A DNA stretch of 64,000 nucleotides from Haladaptatus salinisoli. GTDB lineage: Archaea; Halobacteriota; Halobacteria; Halobacteriales; Haladaptataceae. Location: contig NZ_CP085327.1 in assembly GCF_020614375.1 (NCBI RefSeq), positions 496,001-560,000 of the forward strand, written 5' to 3'. Under the pieces are notes generated by a model. It searched no databases, had not been told where the DNA came from, and was given only the letters and a program-made list of their open reading frames with translations. Position numbers and translations under genes: made by a program. Below, piece after piece: positions 16,593-24,640 of the stretch (positions within the stretch are counted from its first letter, which is position 1; each line of letters begins with the position of its first letter).

Positions 16593-17300
16593 ATGGGTGT
16601 CGAAATTAAGGGTTCGCCGGTCTCTGAACAGGAGTTCGAGGAGATGAAAGAGTTCGTTTACGAGTATCTCTCCGCGAGCGTGAAAAACGAAGAGGGTGGC
16701 GGGCGTATGCGCTGGTACCCGTGGCACTCCGCGGACTACCGGTTCAACCACATCCTCAACGTCGTGAGTCTGGCCGAAACCATCGCGGAACGGGAAGGTG
16801 CCGACGTGGACGTGGCCCGCGTCGCCGGGCTGTTCCACGACATCGCCAAACTCGACGCGGACCAGGAGGTGCACGCGGAGGAGGGGGCGCGGGTGGCCCG
16901 CGAGTACCTCGAATCGCACGGCGAGTTCCCCGAGTCGTTCGTCGACCAGGTGTGCAAGGCCGTCGAGAACCACTCGTATCAGGGCGACCTCTCGCGCCTC
17001 TCGAAGGAGACGCAGTCACTCATCGAGGCGGATATGCTCGATAAGGTCGGCGCGAACGGAACCGCCCTCATGCTCCTTCGGATGGGCTACGAGGCACGAA
17101 CGCACATGGCCGCCGCGGAGATGGTCGACAGGGTGCTCGAACGCGGGAAGGACGCCTCCGCCCGCGTGCAGAGCGAGACGGCGCGGGACATCGCCCACCG
17201 CCGACTGAAACGCGTGAAGTGGTTCCGCGAGTGGCTGGAAGACGAGGTGCCGGAGATGGACGCGGAGCCGTCGGGGTCGCCGCGGAACGGCGACTTCTGA
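16593..17300 (+). CDS. HD-domain phosphohydrolase (HDIG type)
   Basis: The 235-residue protein has an HD domain: H in RFNHILNV, the doublet GLFHDIAKLD (metal-binding HD), H in EVHAEEG, NHSYQGD and a distal D in LIEADMLDKVG. Such proteins hydrolyse phosphate esters of nucleotides. Substrate cannot be told from the sequence. A GGAGGA stretch at 16581-16586 is a good ribosome binding site for the ATG at 16593, so the mRNA has a leader. A C-terminal charged region (RLKRVKWFREWLEDEV) follows the domain. Confidence 0.85.
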   Translation: MGVEIKGSPVSEQEFEEMKEFVYEYLSASVKNEEGGGRMRWYPWHSADYRFNHILNVVSLAETIAEREGADVDVARVAGLFHDIAKLDADQEVHAEEGARVAREYLESHGEFPESFVDQVCKAVENHSYQGDLSRLSKETQSLIEADMLDKVGANGTALMLLRMGYEARTHMAAAEMVDRVLERGKDASARVQSETARDIAHRRLKRVKWFREWLEDEVPEMDAEPSGSPRNGDF

Positions 17301-17319
17301 GCTCCGCGAGTCGCCGAGG

Positions 17320-17976
17320 TCACGCGAGCGTCGTCGCCGCGTCGTAGACGAACGCCGCGCCCGCGAGGGCGAGCACGCCCGCGCTCAGATACGCGACCGC
17401 GGGCGCGAACGAATCGACCCGCTTTCCCGCGGCGACCAGCGCGGCCGGAAAGCCGGTGATCCAGAGCGCGATACCCGCGAAGAAGCTCGCGACGATGACG
17501 GGACCGCCGGTCGTCACCGCGAGTTCGCCGGGGAGGCCGGCGAGCGCGCCGAACCGTCCGGGGTCGAGCAGTCCGACGCCCGCCGTGAGCCACCAGATTA
17601 TCTGATAGGGGTTCGTGATGGCGAGCGCGAACGCTTTTCTGAACCCCTTCGCGTCCTCCTCGACCGCGTCGGCGGTGAACGTCGCTGTCGCGTCCTTCGC
17701 CGCTCCGTAGGCGAAGTACAGCATGAGCAACCCGCCGACGCCGACCATGAGTCCGCGGACGAGCGGGGCGTCTCGGACGACCGCGACGACCCCCGCGAGC
17801 GCGAGGACGAAAAAGCAGGCGTCGGCGGTCATCGCACCGAGTCCGGCGAAGAACCCCGACCGCCAGCCGCGGAGGACGCTCTCCTCGGCGATGACCGCGT
17901 TCATCGGTCCCGGCGGGGCCGCGAGCGAAAGGCCGAGAACGACCCCCGCGACCGCCGAAACGAGCACTTCCAGCAT
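17320..17976 (-). CDS. LysE-family exporter
   Basis: The 218-residue protein has about six hydrophobic segments and begins with the LysE signature AAPPGPMNAVIAEESVLRGW, with the NPYQIIWW element in the middle. The family exports amino acids or related small cations. The start is placed at ATG 17976, giving the standard N-terminus and a 38-base gap to the upstream gene; an in-frame start at 18033 would overlap it. It is in line with the cation exporter and the DtxR gene and may share their transcript. Confidence 0.85.
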   Translation of the reverse strand: MLEVLVSAVAGVVLGLSLAAPPGPMNAVIAEESVLRGWRSGFFAGLGAMTADACFFVLALAGVVAVVRDAPLVRGLMVGVGGLLMLYFAYGAAKDATATFTADAVEEDAKGFRKAFALAITNPYQIIWWLTAGVGLLDPGRFGALAGLPGELAVTTGGPVIVASFFAGIALWITGFPAALVAAGKRVDSFAPAVAYLSAGVLALAGAAFVYDAATTLA

Positions 17977-18014
17977 CGAACGCGGCTTCGCGCCGGGAAA
18001 CCAAAAGACCGCGG

Positions 18015-18728
18015 TTAGAGGAACCCGCCCCACTCCGCGAACACGAACGCGCCGAACAGGAGGAAGACGAATGCGGCGACGAGTTCCATGTACCTCGTCG
18101 GCACCCGGCGCTCGAACCGCTCGCCGATGAGCGCGTCCACGCCGGTTCTGAGTCCGAGGGCCGCCACGACGCCGACGAAGACCGACGCCCGAGCGCGCGG
18201 GAAGGTGGCCGCGAGGTCGATGGTCAGCAGCTGCGTCTTGTCGCCGAACTCGGCGAACGCGATGAAGACGAAACTCGTCAGGACGCCGCCGTACGCGCCC
18301 ATCCGAGTCAGCACGCTATCGGGAAGCAGACGACCGGAGAGCCCCACGTCGACTCCGCCGCCGGTCACGAGCGGGCTTTCGTTCTGCTCGCCGCGGAAGC
18401 GCCGGGACGCGCTCCGGAGCGTCCACAGGCCGAAGGCGACGAACAGGCCGCCGGTCGTCGCCGCGATGACGCCGCCCGGGAGGACGGCGACTATCCAACC
18501 GCCCATCGCGACCTCGACGAGGCTCCAGAGCGAGAAGGCGGCCATCGACCCGACGAACACTTTCTTCGCGTCGTATCGGGAGGCCAGCGTGACGACGACG
18601 AGCTGTCCCTTGTCGCCGAAGGTGGCGAGCATGTTGGCGAGAAACGACGCCAGCAGCGGACCGTACTCGGCGTACCGCTCGACGACGGACTGTAAGCCGG
18701 TCGCGGCGGGAGTCGGCGCGCCCACCAT
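18015..18728 (-). CDS. TMEM165/GDT1 (UPF0016) family cation exporter
   Basis: The 237-residue protein has six or seven membrane segments arranged as two related halves. The second half carries the full family motif AEFGDKTQLL. The first half has the weaker ATFGDKGQLV, in which the usual Glu and Thr/Ser are replaced. Members move Mn2+ or Ca2+ in exchange for protons. Its start codon directly abuts the stop of the upstream DtxR-type gene, so both are one transcript, which points to Mn2+ (or Fe2+) efflux controlled by that regulator. Confidence 0.85.
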   Translation of the reverse strand: MVGAPTPAATGLQSVVERYAEYGPLLASFLANMLATFGDKGQLVVVTLASRYDAKKVFVGSMAAFSLWSLVEVAMGGWIVAVLPGGVIAATTGGLFVAFGLWTLRSASRRFRGEQNESPLVTGGGVDVGLSGRLLPDSVLTRMGAYGGVLTSFVFIAFAEFGDKTQLLTIDLAATFPRARASVFVGVVAALGLRTGVDALIGERFERRVPTRYMELVAAFVFLLFGAFVFAEWGGFL

Positions 18729-19400
18729 CTACGCCACTTCTTCGGCGACCGCCCGGACTCGAATCGACCGGGCGACGCTCTCGGGAAGGCTCTGTTCGTC
18801 GGCGTCGATGGCGACCGTCACCATGCCGAAGGGGGCCACGTCCGTGATTTCGAGTTCCGTACCGGGCGTGATTCCCGCGTCGGAGAGGTAGCGGAGTTCC
18901 TCCTCGTCGCGGTCGCTGACGCGCGCCACGACGACCGTTTGGCCCACGTCGTGTTCGCTGAGGCGCGTCGTGTCGTCCTCCTCGATGGGCGTGAGGTCGG
19001 CGTCCGGAATCGGGTCGCCGTGCGGGTCGACCGTCGGGTTCCCCAGCACCTCGGCGACGCGGCGCTCGAACTCCTCGCTGATGTGGTGTTCGAGGCGGTC
19101 GGCCTCGTCGTGGACCTCGCTCCACGAGTAGTCCAGGTGCTCGGTCAGGTAGGACTCCAGCAGGCGGTGGTGACGGAGCACTTCGAGGGCGACCGTCTCG
19201 CCCTCCTCGGTGAGTTCGACGCCCTTGTACTTCTCCCGGTGGAGCAGGCCGCGGTCGGCCAGTTTCTCGACCATGCTGGTGACCGTCGGCGGCGTCACGC
19301 CGAGGTACTCGGCGATTTCGGATGTCGCCACCGGCTCCTCGCTTTCCTTCTGGAGCGTGTAGATGGCCTTCAGGTAATCCTCCATCACGTCGCTCAACAT
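18729..19400 (-). CDS. DtxR/MntR-type metal-dependent regulator with FeoA domain
   Basis: The 223-residue protein has a DtxR winged helix at the N-terminus (MEDYLKAIYTLQKESEEPV; SEIAEYLGVTPPTVTSMVEKL), a metal-binding dimerisation region (SYLTEHLDYSWSEVHDEADRLEHHISEEFERR) and a C-terminal SH3/FeoA-like domain (LRYLSDAGITPGTELEI). ATG 19400 is chosen; a GTG directly before it adds one residue. It is co-transcribed with a UPF0016 exporter, so Mn2+ is the likely effector. A palindrome over its TATA region suggests self-regulation. Confidence 0.92.
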   Translation of the reverse strand: MLSDVMEDYLKAIYTLQKESEEPVATSEIAEYLGVTPPTVTSMVEKLADRGLLHREKYKGVELTEEGETVALEVLRHHRLLESYLTEHLDYSWSEVHDEADRLEHHISEEFERRVAEVLGNPTVDPHGDPIPDADLTPIEEDDTTRLSEHDVGQTVVVARVSDRDEEELRYLSDAGITPGTELEITDVAPFGMVTVAIDADEQSLPESVARSIRVRAVAEEVA

Positions 19401-19411
19401 CACTGGTTCGA

Positions 19412-19427
19412 TTTAGATGCTTCTAAA
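19412..19427. promoter_or_regulatory. Palindrome overlapping the TATA region of the DtxR/exporter operon
   Basis: TTTAGA-TGCT-TCTAAA has perfect 6-bp arms and lies 12-27 bases upstream of the start codon, where the TATA box of a leaderless haloarchaeal gene sits. The form matches DtxR/MntR operators (TTTAG...CTAAA). A bound regulator would exclude TBP. Autoregulation is inferred. Confidence 0.6.
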
Positions 19428-19501
19428 CCTTCAATTTGTCGTGTGCTCGGTGTCGCGTTCGGGTGCGGGGCGAGGATCGGACAGTCGCCCTCTGTCGGGC
19501 T

Positions 19502-19933
19502 CTAATCGCACCGCTCCTCGCAGATTCGGTCGATGATTCGTCCCGTCGAAAGCAGTTCCTCCGCGTCGTCGGGGTCGAGCGGCGAGGCGCGTCTGACCTC
19601 GCAGTCGATTCCGCGCCGGTCTAGCTCCGCCTCGATGGCCGCGTCGTCGTGGTGCTGGTCGTACCCCAGCGCGATGATATCCGGGTCGAGTTCTTCGATG
19701 GGCACGAAGATATCCTCGGAGTGGCCGACGCGCGCGTGGTCGACCACCTCCAGCGCGCCGACCAGGTCCCGGCGCTGACGGTTCGGCAGGATGGGCGGTT
19801 GCTTGTGCGTCACGTTCTCTCGGCGGGCGACGATGACCGACAGCCTATCGCCCATCGCCGCCGCGTCGCGGAGATAGTGGACGTGGCCCGGGTGGAGGAT
19901 GTCGAATGTTCCCTGCGCGAGTACGTGGGTCAC
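19502..19933 (-). CDS. ribL: Archaeal FAD synthase (RibL)
   Basis: The 143-residue nucleotidyltransferase has the signature [17 protein letters not shown] and a later block with the [14 protein letters not shown] element seen in archaeal RibL. It transfers AMP from ATP (CTP in some species) to FMN, making FAD. The GTG at 19933 overlaps the upstream JAMM gene stop (GTGA), so translation is probably coupled. The cysteine in the C-terminal CEERC pair matches the cysteine-bearing tail reported for M. jannaschii RibL. Confidence 0.9.
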   Translation of the reverse strand: MTHVLAQGTFDILHPGHVHYLRDAAAMGDRLSVIVARRENVTHKQPPILPNRQRRDLVGALEVVDHARVGHSEDIFVPIEELDPDIIALGYDQHHDDAAIEAELDRRGIDCEVRRASPLDPDDAEELLSTGRIIDRICEERCD

Positions 19934-20418
19934 TGCTCTCTCAACTCCTCGTCGATGTCCGCCTGCGTGAAATCGAAGAACGATTCCGCGTCCGGAAGTT
20001 CGACGTCCAACACGTCGAGCGTTCGCGGGTCGCCGTCCCGGTCGAACGCCCTCCAACTGTTCCGGTCGTAGGGCGCGCCGATGATGATGTGCACGTCGCC
20101 CTGCCCGAACGTCGCCAAGTCGGCGTCGCTCGGTCGGAGCACCCCGTTCGGGTGCGAGTGGACCGAGCCGATCGCTCGCGTATCGTTGGGCACGGTGCTC
20201 GTTTTCACCGTCGCGCTCACGCTGTTCGACTCGGTGCCGGGCATGACGAGCACGTCGGTGATGACGGTCCCCTCGCGGTCGAGTCCGAGTCGACTCGCGG
20301 ATTCGCCGCGGAGGAATCCCATGTACTCGTTCGGGTGGGTGTCGCGGGAGGCTTCGAGCGCGAACTCCAGCGTCTCCGCCGCGATGCCCAAGATTTCGTT
20401 CGAGCGGAACAGCCGCAT
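19930..20418 (-). CDS. JAMM/MPN+ metalloprotease, HvJAMM (desampylase)-like
   Basis: The 162-residue protein contains the complete JAMM zinc site: Glu in NEYMGFL, then [17 protein letters not shown] (H-x-H-x10-D with the Ser). In Haloferax the homologue HvJAMM1 cleaves ubiquitin-like SAMP proteins from their targets; single-domain size fits that enzyme. ATG at 20418 is favoured over an in-frame GTG three codons upstream. It overlaps ribL by four bases, forming a two-gene operon. Confidence 0.85.
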   Translation of the reverse strand: MRLFRSNEILGIAAETLEFALEASRDTHPNEYMGFLRGESASRLGLDREGTVITDVLVMPGTESNSVSATVKTSTVPNDTRAIGSVHSHPNGVLRPSDADLATFGQGDVHIIIGAPYDRNSWRAFDRDGDPRTLDVLDVELPDAESFFDFTQADIDEELREQ

Positions 20419-20567
20419 ACCACACACTCCGATTCCCCGCGTTCTAAACGTTGCGAACGCGCCGGGTACCGAATCCCGTCGATATCGAATATAATTTTAA
20501 GCGATTCCGCACGAGCGGCCGCAAGTTGCAAAGCGTTAAAAATAGCGCCCCCGAAAGTGGGGACAAG

Positions 20568-22481
20568 ATGACTCCCCCCGATACCGGTTCCGTCGATGGA
20601 ACCGACGATTCCGTCGTGTACGACCTCGCGGCGGACTGTACGCTCTCCGATATCTCCGAGGGTGAACGATATCACGCCACCGTCAACGGCGTCGTCGATT
20701 ACGGCGTGTTCGTCGATCTATCCGACTCCGTATCCGGTCTCGTTCACGAATCGAATCTCTCCGGCGAGTACGAGGTCGGCGACGACCTCGTCGTCGAACT
20801 GCTCGAAGTGCGGGAGAACGGCGACCTGAGTTTCACGCCGGTCGAGTCCGACGACTTCGAGACCGTCGCCGTCGCTCACGAGTACGAAGTCGCCGAGACG
20901 GGCACGCTCTCCGAGCAAATCGGCGAAACCGTCCACATCGAAGGTGAAGTGGTCCAGATAAAACAGACCGGTGGCCCGACCATCTTCCACGTCAGCGACG
21001 ACACCGGCGTCGTTCCCTGCGCCGCGTTCGAGGAAGCGGGCGTGCGCGCACATCCCGACATCGACATCGGTGACGTCGTCCACCTCGTTGGCGCGGTCGA
21101 GGAGCGCGACGGCTCGCTTCAAGTCGAAGTCACCTCCCTCGACGCGCTGACGGGCGAGGAGGAGACGGTCGTCCGCGACCGAATCGAGAGCGCGCTCGAC
21201 GAGCGCGCCGAACCGCACGACACCGAACCGCTCGTCGAGTGGCCCGCGCTCGAACAGCTGTTTCCCGATCTGCGGGAAATCGCCAAAAAGCTCCGGCGAA
21301 CCGTGCTCGAGAGCCGCCCGATTCGCGTCCGACACCACGCCGACGGCGACGGCATGTGCGCCAGCATCCCGGTCGAACTCGCGCTGAAACGCTTCATCGA
21401 GGAGACCCACCAGGACCCCGACGCGAAGCGCCACCTGTTCAAGCGCCTGCCGAGCAAGGCACCCTTCTACGAGATGGAGGACGTGACGCGCGACCTGAAC
21501 TTCGCGCTCGAAGACCAGGCCCGCCACGGCCAGAAACTCCCCCTCCTGCTCATGCTCGACAACGGGAGCACGGAGGAGGACGTGCCCGCCTACGAGAACT
21601 TGGCGCACTACGACATCCCGATTCTCGTCGTCGACCACCACCACCCCGACCCCGAAGCGGTCGAACCGTACACCGACGGGCACGTCAACCCGTACCTCTA
21701 CGACGAGGATTACCGCATCACGACCGGGATGATGTGCGTCGAACTCGCCCGGATGATATCGCCGGACGTGACCGACGAACTTCGGCACGTTCCCGCGGTC
21801 GCCGGCATCTCCGACCGCTCGAAGGCCAACGCGATGACGGATTACGTCGAACTGGCCGAGGCCGAGGGGTACGACGAGGAGTTCCTCACGGACGTCGGCG
21901 AAGCCCTCGACTACGAGGCGTTCTGGCTGAAGTACGACCCCGGACGGAACCTCATCAACGACGTGCTCAACGTGGGCTGCGACGACGAGGAACGCCACCG
22001 CGAACTCGTCTCGTTCCTCGCGGAGCGCGCCCGCGCGGACACCGACCAGCAACTCGACGCCGCGATGCCCCACGTCAAACACGAGCGACTGGCGAGCGAA
22101 GCCCACCTCTACCGGGTCGACGTGGAGAATCACGCCTACCGCTTCACCTACCCGCCGCCGGGGAAGACGACCGGCGAGATTCACGACCGGAAGGTACGGG
22201 AGACGGGCGAACCGGTCATCACCATCGGCTACGGGCCGGACTTCGCCGTCCTCCGGAGCGACGGCGTCCGCCTTGACATCCCGGAGATGGTCTCCGAACT
22301 CAACGACGAAATCGTCGGCGGCGGCGTCAACGGCGGCGGTCACCTCGTCGTCGGGAGCATCAAGTTCGTCCAAGGGATGCGCGAACAGGTGCTCGACGCC
22401 CTCGTGGAGAAGATGGCGGACGCGGAACTCGACGAGGACCTCCAGAGCACGACCATCGGCCACCAGCGCGCGGAAGACTAA
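20568..22481 (+). CDS. RecJ-like DHH phosphoesterase with S1 and OB domains
   Basis: The 637-residue protein has an S1 RNA-binding domain (about residues 20-75, ATVNGVVDYGVFVDLSDSV), a tRNA-anti type OB fold (about 105-175, VHIEGEVVQIKQTGGPTIF), then a DHH domain with RVRHHADGDGMCAS and LVVDHHHPD, and a DHHA1-like end (GGGVNGGGHLVVGSIKF). Archaeal RecJ-like enzymes degrade single-stranded DNA or RNA and associate with replication or repair factors. ATG at 20568 follows a TATA-like TTAAAAAT (about 20536). It converges with the next gene with a 4-base overlap. Confidence 0.88.
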   Translation: MTPPDTGSVDGTDDSVVYDLAADCTLSDISEGERYHATVNGVVDYGVFVDLSDSVSGLVHESNLSGEYEVGDDLVVELLEVRENGDLSFTPVESDDFETVAVAHEYEVAETGTLSEQIGETVHIEGEVVQIKQTGGPTIFHVSDDTGVVPCAAFEEAGVRAHPDIDIGDVVHLVGAVEERDGSLQVEVTSLDALTGEEETVVRDRIESALDERAEPHDTEPLVEWPALEQLFPDLREIAKKLRRTVLESRPIRVRHHADGDGMCASIPVELALKRFIEETHQDPDAKRHLFKRLPSKAPFYEMEDVTRDLNFALEDQARHGQKLPLLLMLDNGSTEEDVPAYENLAHYDIPILVVDHHHPDPEAVEPYTDGHVNPYLYDEDYRITTGMMCVELARMISPDVTDELRHVPAVAGISDRSKANAMTDYVELAEAEGYDEEFLTDVGEALDYEAFWLKYDPGRNLINDVLNVGCDDEERHRELVSFLAERARADTDQQLDAAMPHVKHERLASEAHLYRVDVENHAYRFTYPPPGKTTGEIHDRKVRETGEPVITIGYGPDFAVLRSDGVRLDIPEMVSELNDEIVGGGVNGGGHLVVGSIKFVQGMREQVLDALVEKMADAELDEDLQSTTIGHQRAED

Positions 22482-24091
22482 CCGAACGCCACCTCCCTCC
22501 TCGCGAGCCAAACTGCTCCAGCCACGCCGACCGCGACGAATCCGCAGAGACCGACCGGAACGCGTCGCCCGCCCGCCTTCCAGTCGGCCCTGAACACTTC
22601 CGCGTAGTACGCGCCCGCCTCCGTTCCGTGGAGAATCACGGCGACTTCGCGGTTCTCTCGGGCGGAGTGATTGTTCCAGTTGAGACTGCCGACGACGACG
22701 TGTCGCTCGTCCACCACGACGCCTTTCGCGTGTATCTTCTCGTATCCCCGCGGTTCCACCAGTTTCGCCTTCAGCGGAAGTCCTTCGGCGTCGGCGCGCT
22801 CGTTCAGCCAGCGCACGACTTTTCGGTTGTTTTCGCGGGCGTACCACGCCCCGCTGAGTAGAACGCGGACTTCGACGCCGCGGCGGGCCGCGGCGAGGGT
22901 CGCGCGGACGAACGGTTGTCGCGGACCGCCGACCGTCATCTGCTGGACGAGTATCGACTCGTTCGCGGAGCGCAGGAGGGAGACGATGCCTCTCTCGGCG
23001 TTGTCCGGTGCGGTCAGCACGGTGACGGATTCGACGGACACGACTCGCGGTTCGAATCGGCCGGGATAGCTTCCGTTCGCCGGAGCGGCGGGGGCGAACG
23101 ACCGCCCGCGCCTGAACGCTTCCCACGAGCGAGTGTCGCGCCAACCGGCGTCCGCCTCGAACACCTCGGCCAGTTCCGCCGCCGCCGCACCGCGGACGAC
23201 GACGCCCCATCCGCGATTCGAACGCCCGCCCGTACCTGACGGTTTCCAGTTTTCCGTTAGCACCATCGCCCGGTCGTCGACGACGGCGTACTTCGCGTGG
23301 TGGAAGGCGTAACGCGCTCGCTCCCCGCCGATGACCTCGACGGAGATACCGCGCTCGGCGAGCGCGTCGAGGACGGCCGCCTCGCGCCGCGAGATTCCGC
23401 CGACCGGTGCGTCGTCCACGAGCACGCGAACCGCGACGCCTCGATTCGCGGCGGCGACGAGGGTTCGAGCGACGCGGCGGGAGGTGAACGAGTACCCGGC
23501 GAGGAGGATGCGGTCGTCCGCCGACCGGAGCGTTTCGACCGGGACGGTGGGGTCGTCCGGCAGGACGAACGCGCGCACCGTCGCGGCGTCGGTGCGGACG
23601 ATGGGCCGCTCGGTCGCTCCTAACGGCCGCCACTCGCTTCCGTTCGGTCGCCACCGTTCGCCCTCCGGCGCGTCGGCGTACGCGACCGAATCGACGGTCG
23701 CGGTCCGACGGTCACCCGCCCCGTTTCGACGCAGGACGACGGTTTCGCCGCTGTTGGCCAGCGAGAGCCCGGCTATCGGGAGCGCGCGAAGCGACGTGAG
23801 ATTCTCGGTCAGGTTCGGTGCGGTGGAGAACGCGATTCGCCCCGAGACGGTCTCGTTCGGGAGTTCGACCGCGTTTTCGCCGTCCGATATCCTCCATCCC
23901 GAAAGATTCGTCCGGCGGGGAAACGACACGACGACGAACTCCCCGGCGTCCTCGTCCGCGACCGGGTTCGGATACACCGCGACGATTTTCGGGTGCGGAG
24001 TCGCTACGGCCGCCGACGCGGTCGCTACCGCGGGAACCGGGAGAACGGGCGCGAACATAACCAGGGCGGCGAGCGCGACTCTGGCCAACAC
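22478..24091 (-). CDS. Exported lamin-tail and double-PLD phosphodiesterase
   Basis: The 537-residue protein has a signal peptide (residues 1-28), a lamin-tail-like beta domain (about 35-130; EFVVVSFPRRTNLSGWRISD) and two phospholipase-D modules. The HKD motifs are HHAKYAVVDDRAMVLTENW and HAKGVVVDERHVVVGSLNW. A C-terminal membrane segment (VGLCGFVAVGVAGAVWLA) anchors it. The two HKD sites form one active centre acting on phosphodiester bonds of lipids or nucleic acid outside the cell. The start is GTG at 24091, which gives a good signal peptide. Confidence 0.85.
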   Translation of the reverse strand: MLARVALAALVMFAPVLPVPAVATASAAVATPHPKIVAVYPNPVADEDAGEFVVVSFPRRTNLSGWRISDGENAVELPNETVSGRIAFSTAPNLTENLTSLRALPIAGLSLANSGETVVLRRNGAGDRRTATVDSVAYADAPEGERWRPNGSEWRPLGATERPIVRTDAATVRAFVLPDDPTVPVETLRSADDRILLAGYSFTSRRVARTLVAAANRGVAVRVLVDDAPVGGISRREAAVLDALAERGISVEVIGGERARYAFHHAKYAVVDDRAMVLTENWKPSGTGGRSNRGWGVVVRGAAAAELAEVFEADAGWRDTRSWEAFRRGRSFAPAAPANGSYPGRFEPRVVSVESVTVLTAPDNAERGIVSLLRSANESILVQQMTVGGPRQPFVRATLAAARRGVEVRVLLSGAWYARENNRKVVRWLNERADAEGLPLKAKLVEPRGYEKIHAKGVVVDERHVVVGSLNWNNHSARENREVAVILHGTEAGAYYAEVFRADWKAGGRRVPVGLCGFVAVGVAGAVWLARREVAFG

Positions 24092-24167
24092 GGGGCGGAG
24101 TGGTTCCGGCTTCGGGTTTAAACGTTCGGAACGGTGGATTTTTGTCAGCGACGTTCGGTCTCTCGGT

Positions 24168-24422
24168 ATGGTCTCGATACCGATCGCGCTCGAACTGGCC
24201 GGGTACGCGCTGGGGGCGCTCGGCGCGGTGCTCGTCTTCTTCGAGTTCTTTCAGATTCCGGACTACATCGAGTACGACCCGGACTACAACGATTACACCA
24301 TCGACATCTCGCCGATGGAGGTGACGGAACACACGTGGATCGGTCGCGTCGGCGCGTTTCTCGTCGCGCTCGCGTTCGCGCTCGAATTTCTGGCGGTTCT
24401 CCTCGCTCAGAGTCTCGGGTGA
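24168..24422 (+). CDS. Small two-TM membrane protein
   Basis: The 84-residue protein has hydrophobic segments at about 5-28 and 60-82 flanking an acidic loop (IPDYIEYDPDYNDYTIDISP) that probably faces the outside. No known family. The ATG at 24168 is 30 bases after a TTTTTGTC stretch that may be the promoter. Its 3' end overlaps the convergent zinc-ribbon gene. Confidence 0.7.
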   Translation: MVSIPIALELAGYALGALGAVLVFFEFFQIPDYIEYDPDYNDYTIDISPMEVTEHTWIGRVGAFLVALAFALEFLAVLLAQSLG

Positions 24423-24559
24423 ACGACCTCTCGGCAGTCGGGACATTCGGCGAACTGCGCGCGACCGTTTTCCGTTTCGTATTCGATGAGAAGATAGCCA
24501 CTCGGAATGTCGCTCTCGCAGTTCGGGCACGCGCCGAGTCGAACGGGTTCGGTCGCCAT
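24407..24559 (-). CDS. Short zinc-ribbon protein (50 residues)
   Basis: This is a minus-strand reading frame below usual length cut-offs: it starts MATEPVRLGACPNCESD, continues YLLIEYETENGRAQFAECPDC and ends REVVHPRL. The two CPxC knuckles, 28 residues apart (CPNC and CPDC), form a complete zinc ribbon. Haloarchaea have many such one-domain proteins and several are needed for growth or motility. ATG at 24559; its end overlaps the membrane-protein gene at 24168-24422 by 16 bases. Confidence 0.75.
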   Translation of the reverse strand: MATEPVRLGACPNCESDIPSGYLLIEYETENGRAQFAECPDCREVVHPRL

Positions 24560-24640
24560 TTACCTCTCGGCCGGAAGTGGTCGCTTAATAACCTTTGTTA
24601 TTGACCGATTAGAGGACGGTAATGACTCCTTACCGGCCGA

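Noticed and set aside
20718..23654. A 978-codon minus-strand frame across the RecJ-like and PLD genes
   Set aside because: It spans two well-supported genes and has Arg-rich, motif-free composition typical of shadow frames.
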